Assembly: GCA_027943335.1 (NCBI GenBank)
Contig: BSBK01007850.1
Span: 322,501 to 386,500 of the forward strand
Direction of reading: 5' to 3'
Length of the DNA stretch: 64,000 nucleotides
Origin: Chamaecyparis obtusa
Taxonomy: Eukaryota > Streptophyta > Pinopsida > Cupressales > Cupressaceae
Shown here piece by piece: positions 44,933 to 57,108 of the stretch. Positions within the stretch are counted from its first letter, which is position 1. Every line of letters starts with the position of its first letter. The notes under the pieces were generated by a model. The model made no database searches. It was not told the origin of the DNA and was given only the letters and a program-made list of their open reading frames with translations. The position numbers and the translations under genes are program-made.

Positions 44933-45399
44933 TTTGATAGATAAAGCAGCAACAGGGTGTTGGCCTGAGGAACAAAGGACTAGTAGCACATTAATGGAGC
45001 TAGTCAAAGTAGATATAACAATTTAACAGTATAATCACCAGGTCTAACTCTACCCCTATCAAAAACATAGACCACAATACTGATCAAATAAATTAAAATA
45101 TAGTACTTAGAACAATTAGTAGCATGTAGATTATCAATTATAAGCCACGCAGGGCTGAACCAAAAGATATAAAAATTATCATTAACCCCAACCACAAAAT
45201 AGGGGATCCTAGGGCCAAGCCCAGTCAAAATTAACCAACACATAGAAACCAGAAACTAATTCTTCCCACCCAGCTACTTAGACAGTAGGGTCCTCGCCCA
45301 CTCTTCCTGCAAAAATAGGAAAAGATCCTTGTTGTCCTCGTTTGCTTCTAGAGTACCACCTGCCAGCTTTTCTCGCACATGACAGAGGGTCGTAGCCGA

Positions 45400-46700
45400 A
45401 TCGTGTATGACCTTCAGGCCAAATTTGTTGGTCAACAACCATTGGTTCATTAGCTCCTACATATTTTTCTTGATCTCCGCAATCTCTTTGTCCAAATTTG
45501 TGAATCTCCTTTTAAGAGTGCCTTTGAATTTGTTTTTGTCCTCTAGGGCCTCAGTTTTGTAATTAGAGGTAGGGGGCTTATCCTGGGGATCATAAGCAGG
45601 ACTCAAGGGTGGGGTAGGGATATTAGGGGTTTCCATGGTTTGCTAGGGGTTGGGTAAAGGATTGTTACCAGTCCTAGGGGGACTTATATGATCCTCCGAG
45701 GAATATTTCATGGACTCAGTGGTTTGGGAGTCTTTTTCAAACATAAAATTCTCTTTAGAGGTTGTTTCCAATAGCCTAGTTTTACATTGTTCCTTAACAA
45801 TTTTGTTTGACCTTTTGCGACTTGAGCCACTCAAGTCCACCTCCAAATTAACCTGGCTCTTCGTCATTCTCCTTTTTTGGGGCCTACATTTGGTCTCAAG
45901 AGTGCTGTCAACCTCCTTCCTATCTTTAATCTCCACAGACTCAGAGACATAAGAATCCTCCTGGCCCTCCTTTCTATTGAAAGGGTTTTTAACACATTTT
46001 TTGCAGGTTCTACCCTCTTTAGCACCTAGCTCAAGCTCCTAGATGACATGGATGGACTGGGAGGAGGATAGGGTGGGATTTTTAGTTTTGGCTAGGAAAT
46101 CCTCCTAGGTCATCTCCTGGATAATCGAGGGGTTGGGGTGCCTGGCAGATGGCTTTGTGAAATTGGTAAATGCAGAGAAGGAGGCCCTGATGGAGGATAG
46201 GTATTGGCTTATCAGGGTTGTCCTTAATATCAAAGATATTACTCTCTATGGAGTGAAGAAGATAGAAAGGAATGGAAATTAAATCCGTGTTTCTAATGTG
46301 ATTTAGGAATGGTAAGTGGTAGTAATAAAAAAAATTAAACCTACCTTCCAGTGTGAAGTATTTCATCACTATGAGGTAGATTTTTGGCCAGAAGTCTGGC
46401 AACATCTCCCTATTGTAGCCCCCTTATTTTTCACCGGCAGCTCACCATCCTTGAAAAATTGGTTGAGGTTGGTAGGGTTGGGAGTCTGACTGGATTTTTT
46501 GTATTTTCTCCCCATCATAAAAATCCAAGTTGCCTTAGCTATGACCTCTTCATTACCTGGAAGTGGATGCCTCCAACAGAGACACTCCTATTATTCTAGG
46601 ATGACACGAACTGTTTGGAGATTCATTCATTATGCCCACCCTTCATTCTCTCCATAAATCCCCAAATGCCACTCTCCTTGTAATAATGTGTCACTAGTGC
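45400..46700 (-). pseudogene. LINE C-terminal module: helical domain, basic linker, coiled coil
   Basis: Downstream of RNase H in the same insertion. 46082-46405 carries VMKYFTLEGRF...LPFLNHIRN...ISIPFYLLHSIE...ILHQGLLL. Next comes a CX2C piece (GRTCKKCVKNPFNRK), a basic linker (CRPQKRRMTKSQ), a Pro/Ser-rich stretch (PPRTGNNPLPNP) and a charged helix (FKGTLKRRFTNLDKEIAEIKK, about 45500-45540). The order RNase H then helical domain repeats at 1-1640. The layout resembles gag/ORF1-like structural proteins, but its position after RT is unusual. The function is unknown. Confidence 0.5.
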
Positions 46701-47229
46701 ATCATAGGTGAAAGCCTCATCAATTTTATTAGGCTTAATGCAGAGTGTTGCCTACCATCTCAAAGTTCAGACCCTCCCATCCCAGAATGTCCTAGAAAAC
46801 AAAGAGCTGAGTGTTTCTACAGACCTTAAAAAACCTCTTATTTTCTCAAAGCCTTTTTGAGGATGGATTATACTTAAAATGCTAGCTTTGATAAATTTGT
46901 TGGAAAATAGGCTCTATACCGCCAAATCTAACAGATCTCCAGGTGCCATTAATAACAATAATACTAGGGACACACTTGCTATCCTTAGTAGCCAAGTAAG
47001 CCCTCTGATTCAGATAGCTCCTACTCCACATGTTTAAAAGGTAATGACAATTCTTTATGGGAATTTGGGTTCTCATTTCCATAATCACAAAAATCAATGA
47101 AACATGCCAGGACGTGATCCAGTAAGGATTCACAATGAATATTACAGCGTGGCACATTTAAATAATGATATTCATTTCTCCCCCAATGATTTGCTAATTC
47201 ACTAGGGGTAAATCACTAACCACCCTCCA

Positions 47230-47901
47230 ACTATTGAGTTTGACTTATTTTAGGACCATTGACGCCATAGAGTCAACAACTGAATTCTCTTCTTTGTATA
47301 TGTGACCCATAGTGGTGCTCTAGAAGCTATTGATCAGCTCACTGATCTCTATAATAATAGGTCTAGCCCACTATCCCGCACTAGCACCATTTTTGATGGC
47401 CACAACAACCACTTTGGAATGCCCCTTGATTTCCAGCTGCCTGATGTTCATTTGTTTTGTGAATTTAATCCCCCAGAGAAGGGCCATTCCTTGCGCCTGG
47501 GTGATAATGCAATTATTGATGGGCCCAGCATAAGCCAGCAAGCACACACCTTTGTGATCTCTCAAAACACCACCCCCTCCTTGGCCAATATTATTTTCCA
47601 CCCCATCAAAGTTTAATTTGGTCCATCCTCCGGGAGGGGCAGCCCATCTGGTAACTTTTCTAGCTATCTTTTTAGTATCGTCAAACCTGGAGAACCCATC
47701 AAGGATGTTCCATCTGTCAGCAATTCTCATCTCCCAGGAAACAAGAGGACAAGGGGGAATCTTCCATTTAGCCATCCTGGTATTCTCACATAGGAGATGA
47801 GTTCCAATATGGAGGCAATTCTTAGAATGGTTACTCTCCTCTCTAAAGATCCTATTGTTCCTTTCCTTCCAAATAGACCAGCAGATGTGAGGGGGTAGCA
47901 C
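47230..47901 (-). pseudogene. LINE RNase H domain
   Basis: A Trp-rich approach (WSIWKERNNRIFREE), then GWTKLNFDGVENN with GGGGVLRDHKG, ALLWGIKF, LEIKGHSKVVV and, after a stop near 47375, GHIYKEENSVVDSMAS. These are the RVT_3-type motifs; the Asp of NFDG is present, but the second catalytic Asp (E-G-D/S-D) is H. It would degrade the RNA strand during target-primed reverse transcription. Confidence 0.85.
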
Positions 47902-48598
47902 ACACCAAAGGAGTTGGAGCAGGGGGTGATTGGAGGGGATCTCCAGTTGTTAAATTGATTCACTTCTCTTCCCAAGGCCCACAAAATACCTAATTTTCCT
48001 ATAACCTTCTGCCAAATTCTCGAGGCATAATCACAGTGGATGAACAAGTGGTTCATTATTTCCTCCTCCTTACATAGGATACATCTATTTTCCATGGGGT
48101 AGCTCCTCTTTATAAGATTATCCTAGGTTAGGACCTTACCATGCATTAGATTCCACTAGGAAAAGTTTATTTTCGGTGTGAGCTTAGGAATCCACACCAT
48201 CTTCCAGTCCCCCGGGTTACTTTCGTCCTTTAGTAGTAGATTGTAAGCAGATTTAACAAAGATGGTACCAGCCTGAGTGGGGCCCCAGATAATAGAGTCA
48301 TCAAGCCCCAAAATTTTGATATTAGCCATGTTTTCCATGAGATCCTTGGCCAAGTGTTGTAGGTCCTGTCTGTTCCTACACTGATTAGGTATATCCTTCC
48401 AATCCCTACCAGTGATGTAGTTGGAGGCTCTTTTGCCCAGGATAGGTCTGAGATAGTCCATAAGAGGTTTGAATCTATAGCCCAGGTTAGGTTGGTTCAC
48501 AATCTAGTGGTCATTCCAAAATCTGATGGATCTCCCATTTCCAATTTGTCAAAGAGCTCCTTTAGATAGAAGGGTCTCACATTTACATATGTTTATCC
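47727..48598 (-). pseudogene. LINE RT C-terminus with zinc-ribbon (zf-RVT) region
   Basis: 48156-48500 reads NQPNLGYRFKPLMDYLRPI, DDSIIWGPTQAGTIFVKSAYNLLL and WKMVWIPKLTPKI. 47727-48095 reads NRCILCKEEEIMNHLFIHCDYASRIW, the C-X2-C...H-X4-H-C zinc pattern of plant LINEs. A frame change separates it from RNase H. D2 interrupts it at 48599; removing D2 restores the frame across the junction. Confidence 0.88.
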
Positions 48599-51500
48599 TG
48601 TTATACACTAAGTTTGCACCCTTGTCTCAAGCTCTCGTAGTCTTGATAACCTAGTATAACATGGGAATCATCTCCAGGTTGTGGGACCTATGCTAACTAA
48701 GATGAAACCTCTAGGTTCTAGGCTAGTTCCTCTTGGATAATCACCATGATTTGCTTCTTAACATGAAAAGTAAACTTATGAGGGAAAGGGATAGAAGGAG
48801 TGCATTAAAAGGAAATGACTGAAAGCAAATCTACCTACTAGGTGATGCACCGAAGCTAGGGTTTGGATCTTAGTATAGAGGAATGAAACCAATGGAAGGC
48901 TTAGGTCTAGGAGATCTCAGCTCTCTGGATAGGCTTGCATAAGTATTTCATAAAAGGAGTCTATAACAGAAAGAGGCTGCTCAGGGGAAAGAGGATTTTC
49001 ACACACAATAGCATTACTGGAGATTCAGGCACAATTTATGACCTGCAAACAACATCCACTTCTAAAACTGGGCATAGGAATGAGACATGATTGTTAAGGG
49101 GTTAAAGTATACCCACAAAGACATTCACATCCAATCACCCACAACAATGCACAAAATTTGTAGAAAAAGAGAAGGACCAAGAACCCTAAGCGATCACTAA
49201 GAAACATGTAAAAATATTGAAAACCAATAAGAGCTAACTCACACAAGAAGGCATAGGGACAAGAAAATGTCACAAAATATCTTCAGTATCTGAATTATCA
49301 ATAAAAATTACAATTGTAGAAAGCCAGAGGGGCAAAAAATGCCACAAATTGCTCTCTGAGGAAGAAACTTTCCTTTTTACAATTGCTAGAATTTTTTTTG
49401 CTCAAAAGCTCCCAAAATAAATTATATATCTCACTGCACACAGGTAGGAGCAAAATATCTCATTAGGGTTACATAGGTTTACAATAAAATATCTGTAGAC
49501 ATGGAAAATTGGTCAAAGGATTAAATCAATCAAAAGGTGCATCAAATCATCAAAATAGCACGAAAAATCAATAAATGGAACAAAGGCAATTCAAATCAAA
49601 GGAAAATTCAATTAAATGATTAAATGATTAAATAAAGCTTGAAAAGGGGAAAAACACTACGAAATTGATTAAATTCAATTAATGACATAGTTGTTGAAAT
49701 GAAAAATCAAAATGAACATCTTACCCTTCATGGCTAAATTTAATTACTTTAATTAATTAATAAATCATAATTTCCCTCAACAAAGCAAAAAGGAGACAAA
49801 ATGGACATAAATCACTCACTTTTGTTGAAATGGTCCAGCCTTTTGAAACCATTTAAATGATTGTCCCCTCCTTGTCCCCCCATTTATGGACAAAGCAAAG
49901 CCAATTGACCTTACCCAAGCATAACCATGGTTATCTCACTCTACCCCCTACCCTTGGGAAAATCTTATATATTGAAGGCATTTAGAAGCATAATTGATCC
50001 ACTCCATATCTTTGAATTGTAGCAAAGCTCTGCCAATTTGCATCCACATCATTCACTTATCATTTTTCATTGCTAATTAGCTTAAATTGCTTTGATCATA
50101 GTAGATTGTTCATCAAATAGAGCTAGAATTTGATAGAATAGATCTAAATTTGCATATCATATAGCTTAATTCTCATCTTTAGAGTGTCACTAGTGAGGAT
50201 CATAGTTGAGAGCCTCATTTACCACTTTATTTTAGAGATCCATGAGATATTTAGATTAATTGTGCATTATTTAGATTAGTTTGCTTTGAATAGTGTAATT
50301 GTCTTTTAAATCTTGTTATTTCATGAAGGTGTAAATCACTCACACACAATATCCAACCCTAATTCTATCCAATCTGGCCATAAATGTACACAAAAATATC
50401 TCATCTGATCAGATACTTGTGTTTGCATGTCCATTTCATGTTTATTCCTGCAAAAAATCCGACCGCCATGATCCATCTACCCCCCTGCAACTCAGGCTCG
50501 CCATAACTATGAAAATTTGATCTCTTGGATATTTGAATTTAAATATTATAATGGTTACCAAGGGGCCCCAATCTTTTCCTCTATTGATGGCTGGCATTCA
50601 AATTTAATCTTATTTTAAAACGCAACCGCTAGATTATCCTTTTTACCCAGGCTCAACACTTGACTGCAAATTAACCTTAAGTCTACCTCGGGTTTCAATT
50701 TCCTTGGTCATTGAATCGCTTAACACTTCAACTAACCCCAGCTAAGTCTAGTGATTATCTGACTAAAGCCACAAATCGGGGTCCACATTTCCACCTGTTA
50801 CCCTTTCATTCACCCTTGACTACTCTGTAAGCAACACCTCGGCAAGCCTCTCTGACATGGACCTACTTGAACTGAGATTCCAATCTAACGGTGGGTGCAT
50901 GATCGCAAAAGCAATAAATATTCCTTGCGATCATGTGACCACCATAGATCTTTCCTTTAATTGGGACCCTCTGACACATCAGTCCACCTGGAAGTCTTCC
51001 TCAGCATGTGGCAACCAATCATAGGAAAACACATAAGCAATATGCGGCACTAGACCCACTGACATTTACCTTTACTCCGGCCAATCAAACATTAGCATGT
51101 CAGCATGACTTGGCACGGACCCATTTTTCTGAAACTTGAACACTTGGAAGATCCAACGGCGAGTGCAAGATCGCATGCCTCTGACACTAGCCTTGCAAAG
51201 ATACGCCAACCATAGATATTCACCCTTCTGACATCCCTATAGGTCCTCTGACATGGTCCCACTGCGGCATCCAAGTCATCATTATGTGGACAAATGAGAA
51301 ATGAGCACGTCACCATATGAGGACCCACCTGCAAGCCCCTGATGACGGAATAAAATCAATGGTGAGCGCATGATCGCAAAGGCAAGGAATATTCCTTGTG
51401 ATCATATGACAACCATTAGATTAAAAGCTGGGAAGTTTGTTGGGCCTGCTCTGACAGATTGGAACAAGTCATTACCTCTGGCCAATGAGAAACTTCCACA

Positions 51501-52160
51501 TCAGAATACGTGGCACTGGACCGACCAAAGCTTTGAAGCACTGCAGAGAAGGAAAGATCAACGGTTGTCGTGATTTTGCAAGGCTCTGACAGATCCTTTG
51601 CGAAATAATAACAACCATCTGATCATCTCAAACGGGACCCCACTTACTGAGACCACCAGAAGACATAGCGATTGCACGACTGAAGGAAAAGCTAACCGTT
51701 TGCTGAGTCGCTAACTGCTGAGAACTTAACTACCGGGAATTGGAGATTACGCGAATACTATTCACCCAGTCACTAAATCTTTTAGGACACCACTAATTTA
51801 TTTTGCGACTAGGAGAATGACTACAGTCGCCAGTTCACCAAGAGAAAAGCCAACCGTCAAAAAGAATAAGAGAACTGGTGACCGAAAGAAGAAAATACGC
51901 ACATGGAAATTGGGACCTTTAAGTTGCCGATAAAGTAACATGAAAATAGAATGAGGTTTAGGGTTTTGCAGGGGTATTTGGCTCAAACGGATAGATTTTT
52001 CAAATTTTAGGACCTATAGACCAAGGACTTGAAATGATTGCAGAGGCCGGGAGACAAGACATAACTTCATGAAATTTTCAAGGAGGCTTGGCAGGGTAAA
52101 AACAGAGGCCCTGGAAAGGATTTTAGCCAAATTTGAATGCTCATGAAAATTTGGGTAACA
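48599..52160 (-). mobile_element. Probable solo LTR D2 (3.56 kb) inside the LINE
   Basis: Starts TGTTATACACTAAGTTTGC and ends TTGGGTAACA, as D1. Flanks TATCC (48594-48598) and CATCC (52161-52165) are a 5-bp duplication with one change. It has no coding domains. Relative to D1 it contains an extra 855-bp element at 49494. Hairpins occur at 50895-50939 (GTGCATGATCGCAA with TTGCGATCATGTGAC) and 51365-51408, the latter centred on AAGGAATATTCCTT. Confidence 0.8.
49494..50348. mobile_element. 855-bp solo LTR (or TRIM) inside D2
   Basis: TGTAGACATGGAAAATTGGT to ...CACTCACACACA, flanked by a perfect ATATC duplication (49489-49493 and 50349-50353). D1 has no such sequence at the matching point (near 10385). 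It has no open frame; AT-rich. The family is not recognised and orientation is unknown. Confidence 0.82.
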
Positions 52161-52897
52161 CATCCAGATTTTGGAACCACATGGGAGATCACCATTGTGG
52201 AACATCTGCCTATAGGGATGTCCTTGGAGGTACTTGGCTTCCATTAGTCTGCACCAGTCCTCCTTTTCTTCTATGAGCTTCCAAGCCACTTTCAAGGTAA
52301 GGGTTTTATTCATCAGACCAATTTTTCTTAGCCCCAAGTCACCCAATCTTTTCGAGAGGTAGACAGTGTCCCAATTGACAAGAGACGTCCTCTTCTTTTC
52401 TTCATATCCTGCCCATAGAAAGGTTCTCTGAATCCTTTCAAGTTTGTCTTCCATGTTGCCTCTAATTTTAAAGAGGGATAGGAAGTAAACAAGGATCCCT
52501 TGGAGAGTGGAGGCCACGAGCTGAAGTTTGCCAACATTGCTTAAAATATTCCCCTTCCAACCAGCAAGTTTCCTCTGGGTTCTTTCAAGGATAGAATTCC
52601 AGAAATCTTGGGACACCTCTTTAACCATAAGGGGGAGGACAAGGTAGGTAGAAGGGAGTGAATCCACCAGACAACCTAGGATTTGAAGCACCTTATTTTG
52701 TAGCTCCATGGGGGTATTGAAGAAGAACAACCTATTTTTCTGATAGTTGATGCACTATCCAAAAGCCCAAGCATAACTTTCAAGGATTTGTTTCCACTGC
52801 CTGGCTTCAATCACAAAAGAATACCCAAAGAGGAAGGTGTCATCCACAAACTATTCTAACACCACCTAAGGAAGGGTAGAAGCAGGTTTGACGCCTT
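52161..52897 (-). pseudogene. LINE reverse transcriptase, palm to thumb
   Basis: Begins FVDDTFLFGYSFVIEA (catalytic box of the F/YxDD type), then a stop in AWAFG/CINYQKNRLFFFNT. It continues YLVLPLMVKEVSQDFWNSIL, KLAGWKGNILSNVGKLQLV, RTFLWAGYEEKKRTSLVNWD and LGDLGLRKI, the conserved thumb series of plant LINEs. The N-terminal RT and endonuclease were never copied in (5' truncation). Confidence 0.92.
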
Positions 52898-53095
52898 TCA
52901 TAGTGTTATGTGTATGAAGTTGCATGTATTCTTATTTGATTATATTTGAAGTATTTACATTTTAGTTATGTTAATGAATGTATGGAAACAATAAATACTA
53001 TAGTTAGTTAACAAAGGAACTTATCTTAAAGTTTGAAGGGCAAAAGGTTTTTAGGGTTATTGATTCACCGCTCCACTCTCAGTAACTCACATTTC
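52898..53095 (+). repeat. Copia LTR remnant, right part
   Basis: Resumes after the LINE duplication: CTTAAAGTTTGAAGGGCAAA and ATTGATTCACCGCTCCACTC with CTCAGTAACTCAC parallel the C1 LTR end (CTTAAAGTTTAAATTTTAAT and CTGATTCACTTGCCCTCTCA). No primer site follows, so this was a 3' or solo LTR. Confidence 0.6.
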
Positions 53096-55133
53096 CATAA
53101 TCTAAATAGAATCAAGTGTGTGAGGAAAATGAGAGTATGCAAGATTAAACCCGAAAAAAATACTCTCCAAAAATGTGTATGAAAGTGAAGAGTAGAATCT
53201 AAACTACACAAGAAGATTAAATGATAGAAAAATATGGTCATATATGCATACAGGGTTGAGTCTTGTATTGATAGGTCATGGAAATAGAAGTTACAATTAT
53301 AGGGTGATATTTTGTAATACCTCAATTTAATTTTGAGTGTTTACAAATTTGCAGATGAGTGCACACTATGTGGATGTATCTACAATATGCACACATCCTA
53401 TGTCTAAAAGGTCATGCGGTCAAGATTCAAAGTGGGTGGTGAAAAGCATGGTAAATGAGTATGGGTTGATGATGTGAATTTTGATTCTTAGACTAAGGTA
53501 TGGGTAATTATTAATGGTGATTTAGATCAAGGTGAAAATTTATACCATTTTCATTTTCCCTCACTTTAGTGAGTATAGTATCTCAAAAAGAGAGATGTGA
53601 ACTAAAGTTAAAGACAAATTACCTAACTTAGCTATAGGGATTCTATCATATGGGGTTGTCTCCAACTAGGAAATATCTAGACTTATATTAAGTTGTATGT
53701 AGCATACAAGCTATAGACAAGCATGCTAGAGGATAAGGACAACCTGTAGACTCAAGATTGTCGATAGTACACTGATATGGGTCATAATTTATGTTATGTC
53801 AAATAGCCATATGAGGGCAATTTTTGATATTTTTATGACATGAATAGTGAACACTAGGTATGTATGTGATAGGGATACTTTATATGGTGCACCGATATGC
53901 ATAGATAATTATAAATAGGAATGTGATAGGATGACTTTAAATTATGTTGATACATGCTTCAAAATTTAAATATGTATACAATAGGATAAGATTGATATGT
54001 TAAACTAGTGGATAGGGACCCACAAAGGAAGATATTTAGATGGCTGATTGGCCTTAACAATGGAATACACTAAGATTAAAATTTGAAAAGTTTACAAGAA
54101 TAACTTGTGATGTGAAATATAATATGATCGTTAGATAAAAGCCAAATCAGACACAGATAAAACAACTCCCTTGGAATGGACTATGCTTCTTAGAGGAAAG
54201 TAAAATATGTTTTGAGGAGAGAATAAACATTATGGGATGACAATATATGAGATGTTGGCATGAAATGTCACTTTTTGATGGGTAACACATGATTTCCACA
54301 ACATCTACATAGGGACAAGGGATTCAGTGGATTGGAATCAAAACCTAGAAGAGAAATACATACATTGTCTCAAGGGATATTTCATTACTACCCACTGTGG
54401 CATGGATCTCAAGAATAACACACGATGAAAAAAAGAAAGAAATATTTGTGTCAAAATGGAAGGGGTTTCAAGAAATGCCATAAATAATTTGATTTGTCCC
54501 CAATTATAAAAAAAATAAAGACATGACAAATAGAAGAATAAGATAACACAAAGAGGAAGGTTCACAAAAAAAACTCCTATTTCTAGGTACCAATCAAGTA
54601 CAAGGGTCATCTAGGAGGGAAAAAACTGAAATAAAAGTATTGGGGAACACTAGTAAACACATTCTAATCTAAAGATCTATAGGTAGGCATTACCCTCATA
54701 GGTCATCCATCAACATATCATCATCCATCCAATATTGATTGTATGGGGAGAGAGGTCGAGATTCGAATGGCACAACTAGGTGTTCTCCGAATATAAAGAG
54801 CCAAGGATGAACTATACTCAACATAATCATCTAGTAGCTCAAATGTGCCAAGTGAGAGGGATTATGTGAGATTATTGTCAAAACTAGAATTTCTTCCAAT
54901 GAATCAAAAATGAAAACTTTACATAGCTTGTAGGGGACCCATGAGGAGGTGTAGATGAAGAATATCTGTCAATCTTGTAAACATGGTAGAGATGAACTCT
55001 AGAGAAGTTAGATCTTTCACTACCACGAGTAAAAAAATGAAGAGGGGATCCATGAAAGAAGATTTATGGTGCTGAAACTCTAGGATAGGACGTTGCTTGA
55101 ATAATATCTTAAAGTACGGATGAGAAGGCCTTT
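53096..55133. other. AT-rich spacer
   Basis: Two kilobases without a supported gene. No element ends, tRNA or long open frame were found. The codon-like stretches are short and interrupted. Confidence 0.5.
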
Positions 55134-55138
55134 GATTC

Positions 55139-56960
55139 TAGTGCAGGGGCACCTCAAACATTCAAGCAAAAGCTAAAGATCACGGAGACCTTCATGAACC
55201 TCAAGGCAAATCAGGAGATTGGAATGCATCCTCGAGGTCAACAAGTCAATTGGAAGACCCTAGCACCTATCATGGGCTTAAAATAGTATAATGTTTTGAT
55301 CTCTTTGTAATGTCCTCCAAGGACTAAAATATGCATTCTAGATGGACCTATAGTGTCCAAAGGGGTCAAGAAGTTATTTAGGCTAGGAGTGTTTACAATA
55401 ATAACCACGGTCTATGAGAACCTTTTAAGTTTTCATATTCAAGTCAACTTTTTTTTCAAAAGTTAAATAATTCAAATGTTCAAACATGAACGGCTAGTTT
55501 AGGGAAGTGTTGGTTTAGTTTTTAGATTTAACATTCAACTCAACAATTGAAGTTGGTTGAATTAGTTTCTGAAGTGGTTATAGTATTCAAATTGGAAGTC
55601 TTTTTATATGTGAATGAGTCTCTGTTGCGGGGGAGAGAAACTGTGTATACAGATTTGGCGAAAACAGTGAGCAATAAAGCATCTAATTTCTGCAACTGAT
55701 TCATTTTTTAGTCTAAATTTGATTTGGTCTGGTATCCTAATCAATTGGTAGGGTTGTTTAGGTGATTATCATTGTTATCGGATGATTCCAACTTTATACT
55801 GAGTTTGTTGTTTCGTCAGAGGAAATGGGGTATTGAAAACTAGTGTATGAATTGGCAAGCAAATAAGCAATAAATCTTTGTTTCCTGCAACCCGATTCAA
55901 TTCTATGGTTTCAATTTGTTTGATTTGAATATCGAATGCATTGACAGGTTTTAACCATTTTAATTACCTTTTATGAATTTCCAAACATTGCAGTGAATTG
56001 GTTATTGCGCCAGTTTGTAGAACATTTAGTTGCTTTGTTCAAACTTGCGACTGCAGTAGGGTTTTAGAATTAATGAAGAACCTTTCATGAAGATAAAGGC
56101 CTAATGTTCATGAAAGGTCACTACTTAACATGTATTATATATATCTAATCATGCATATGCAAAATTAAACAGGAACAGTGTGATCACAGTCAAGAAGAGC
56201 GGAGGATGACAGTGCATTGAAGAAGGGGCTCGGGTAATGCAGTGAGCAATCTAGCCGCGTAAGGAGTGGGTTTTATGTTTGAAAACAGATTTGTATGTTT
56301 GGTGAATGGTGATTCGAATATAGATTGGGTACAAGACCGTTTGGAGATTGAAGATTGGAGAAGCCCTAGCAAACCAGGATTGAGGGCGCAAGATTGGGGT
56401 TTTAATATTGCAGAACATCTGGAACAAATTCCTTTTGGAATTAAGTACTTGAAGAGGTAATAAGTCACTGTCCAAGAGTTGGAAGTGCCAGGAGGTTCTA
56501 AACATATACTTCCTTTGTAAACTGAGACATTTTTATACATTGAATATAGGGCACCAGTCAAGGTTAGGTGTGTTGGTCCAAAGGGATTGCATAAAAGCTT
56601 TTGATATGTTTTTAAACTCTAAAAAGGGTATCTAGAAATATCATCGTCTTGTTTAGTGTCTAAGAAATGGTCAAGTTATTATCAATCTAAGTCTGCAGTA
56701 GATTAGTAAGCAGGGTATTAGGCTTTTGGAATAGTTGAGAGAACTTTGTGAAATTTTGTGATTGGGCCAGAGTCTTAGAACCTTTGAATTTAAACCATTG
56801 AAAGCTTGGATACTCAAATTCATTGTTTGGAGTATTGTGGAGGCCATGACAAGTCAATTCCTTTAAATGTTTGAGATTGTTGATAGGTTAAAGTGCCTAA
56901 ATCTCTCAAGTTTCTAAACCTACTTGTGCAATTGATTCCATCACCCTTCTTTTTGCATCA
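55139..56960 (+). repeat. E4 5' LTR
   Basis: Matches 59105-60931 throughout with few substitutions; ends TTTTTGCATCA. Confidence 0.88.
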
Positions 56961-56962
56961 AG

Positions 56963-56978
56963 TGATATCAGACCAGGG
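56963..56978 (+). promoter_or_regulatory. E4 primer-binding site (tRNA-iMet type)
   Basis: TGATATCAGACCAGGG two bases after the LTR resembles the initiator-Met site TGGTATCAGAGCCAGG, with a G-to-A change and a one-base gap. Confidence 0.7.
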
Positions 56979-57108
56979 AAAGGTCTTGTGGAAGTGTATT
57001 TGGTCTTGTGAAGATTGGTCTTTGAGTCCTTAGACAAGCCCTTACAGTTGAACTATCCTGGGAGGAGTAGCCCTAAGTTGAGTCTTGTACCAGTTTAAGC
57101 AAGTAACC

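Larger units (their letters stand above)
44933..52897 (-). mobile_element. 5'-truncated LINE with C-terminal module, interrupted by D2
   Basis: A 10-bp duplication TCATAGTGTT (44923-44932 and 52898-52907) brackets the insertion. On the minus strand it begins within the RT palm (FVDDTFLFG) and runs through the thumb, zinc-ribbon region, RNase H and about 2.3 kb more to a terminal CTATCAAAAA. Without D2 and its duplication it is about 4.4 kb. The same 3' end occurs at 17948. Several stops make it dead. Confidence 0.9.

Noticed and set aside
45004..45243. 79-codon minus-strand frame near the LINE 3' end
   Set aside because: Lies in the 3' terminal region shared with the truncated copy at 17948-18650, where the frame is not kept; probably 3' UTR.
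56266..56460. 64-codon frame in E4 5' LTR, also open at 60246-60431
   Set aside because: Both are LTR copies of one sequence with few differences; replacements are as common as silent changes by eye, so no evidence of coding.
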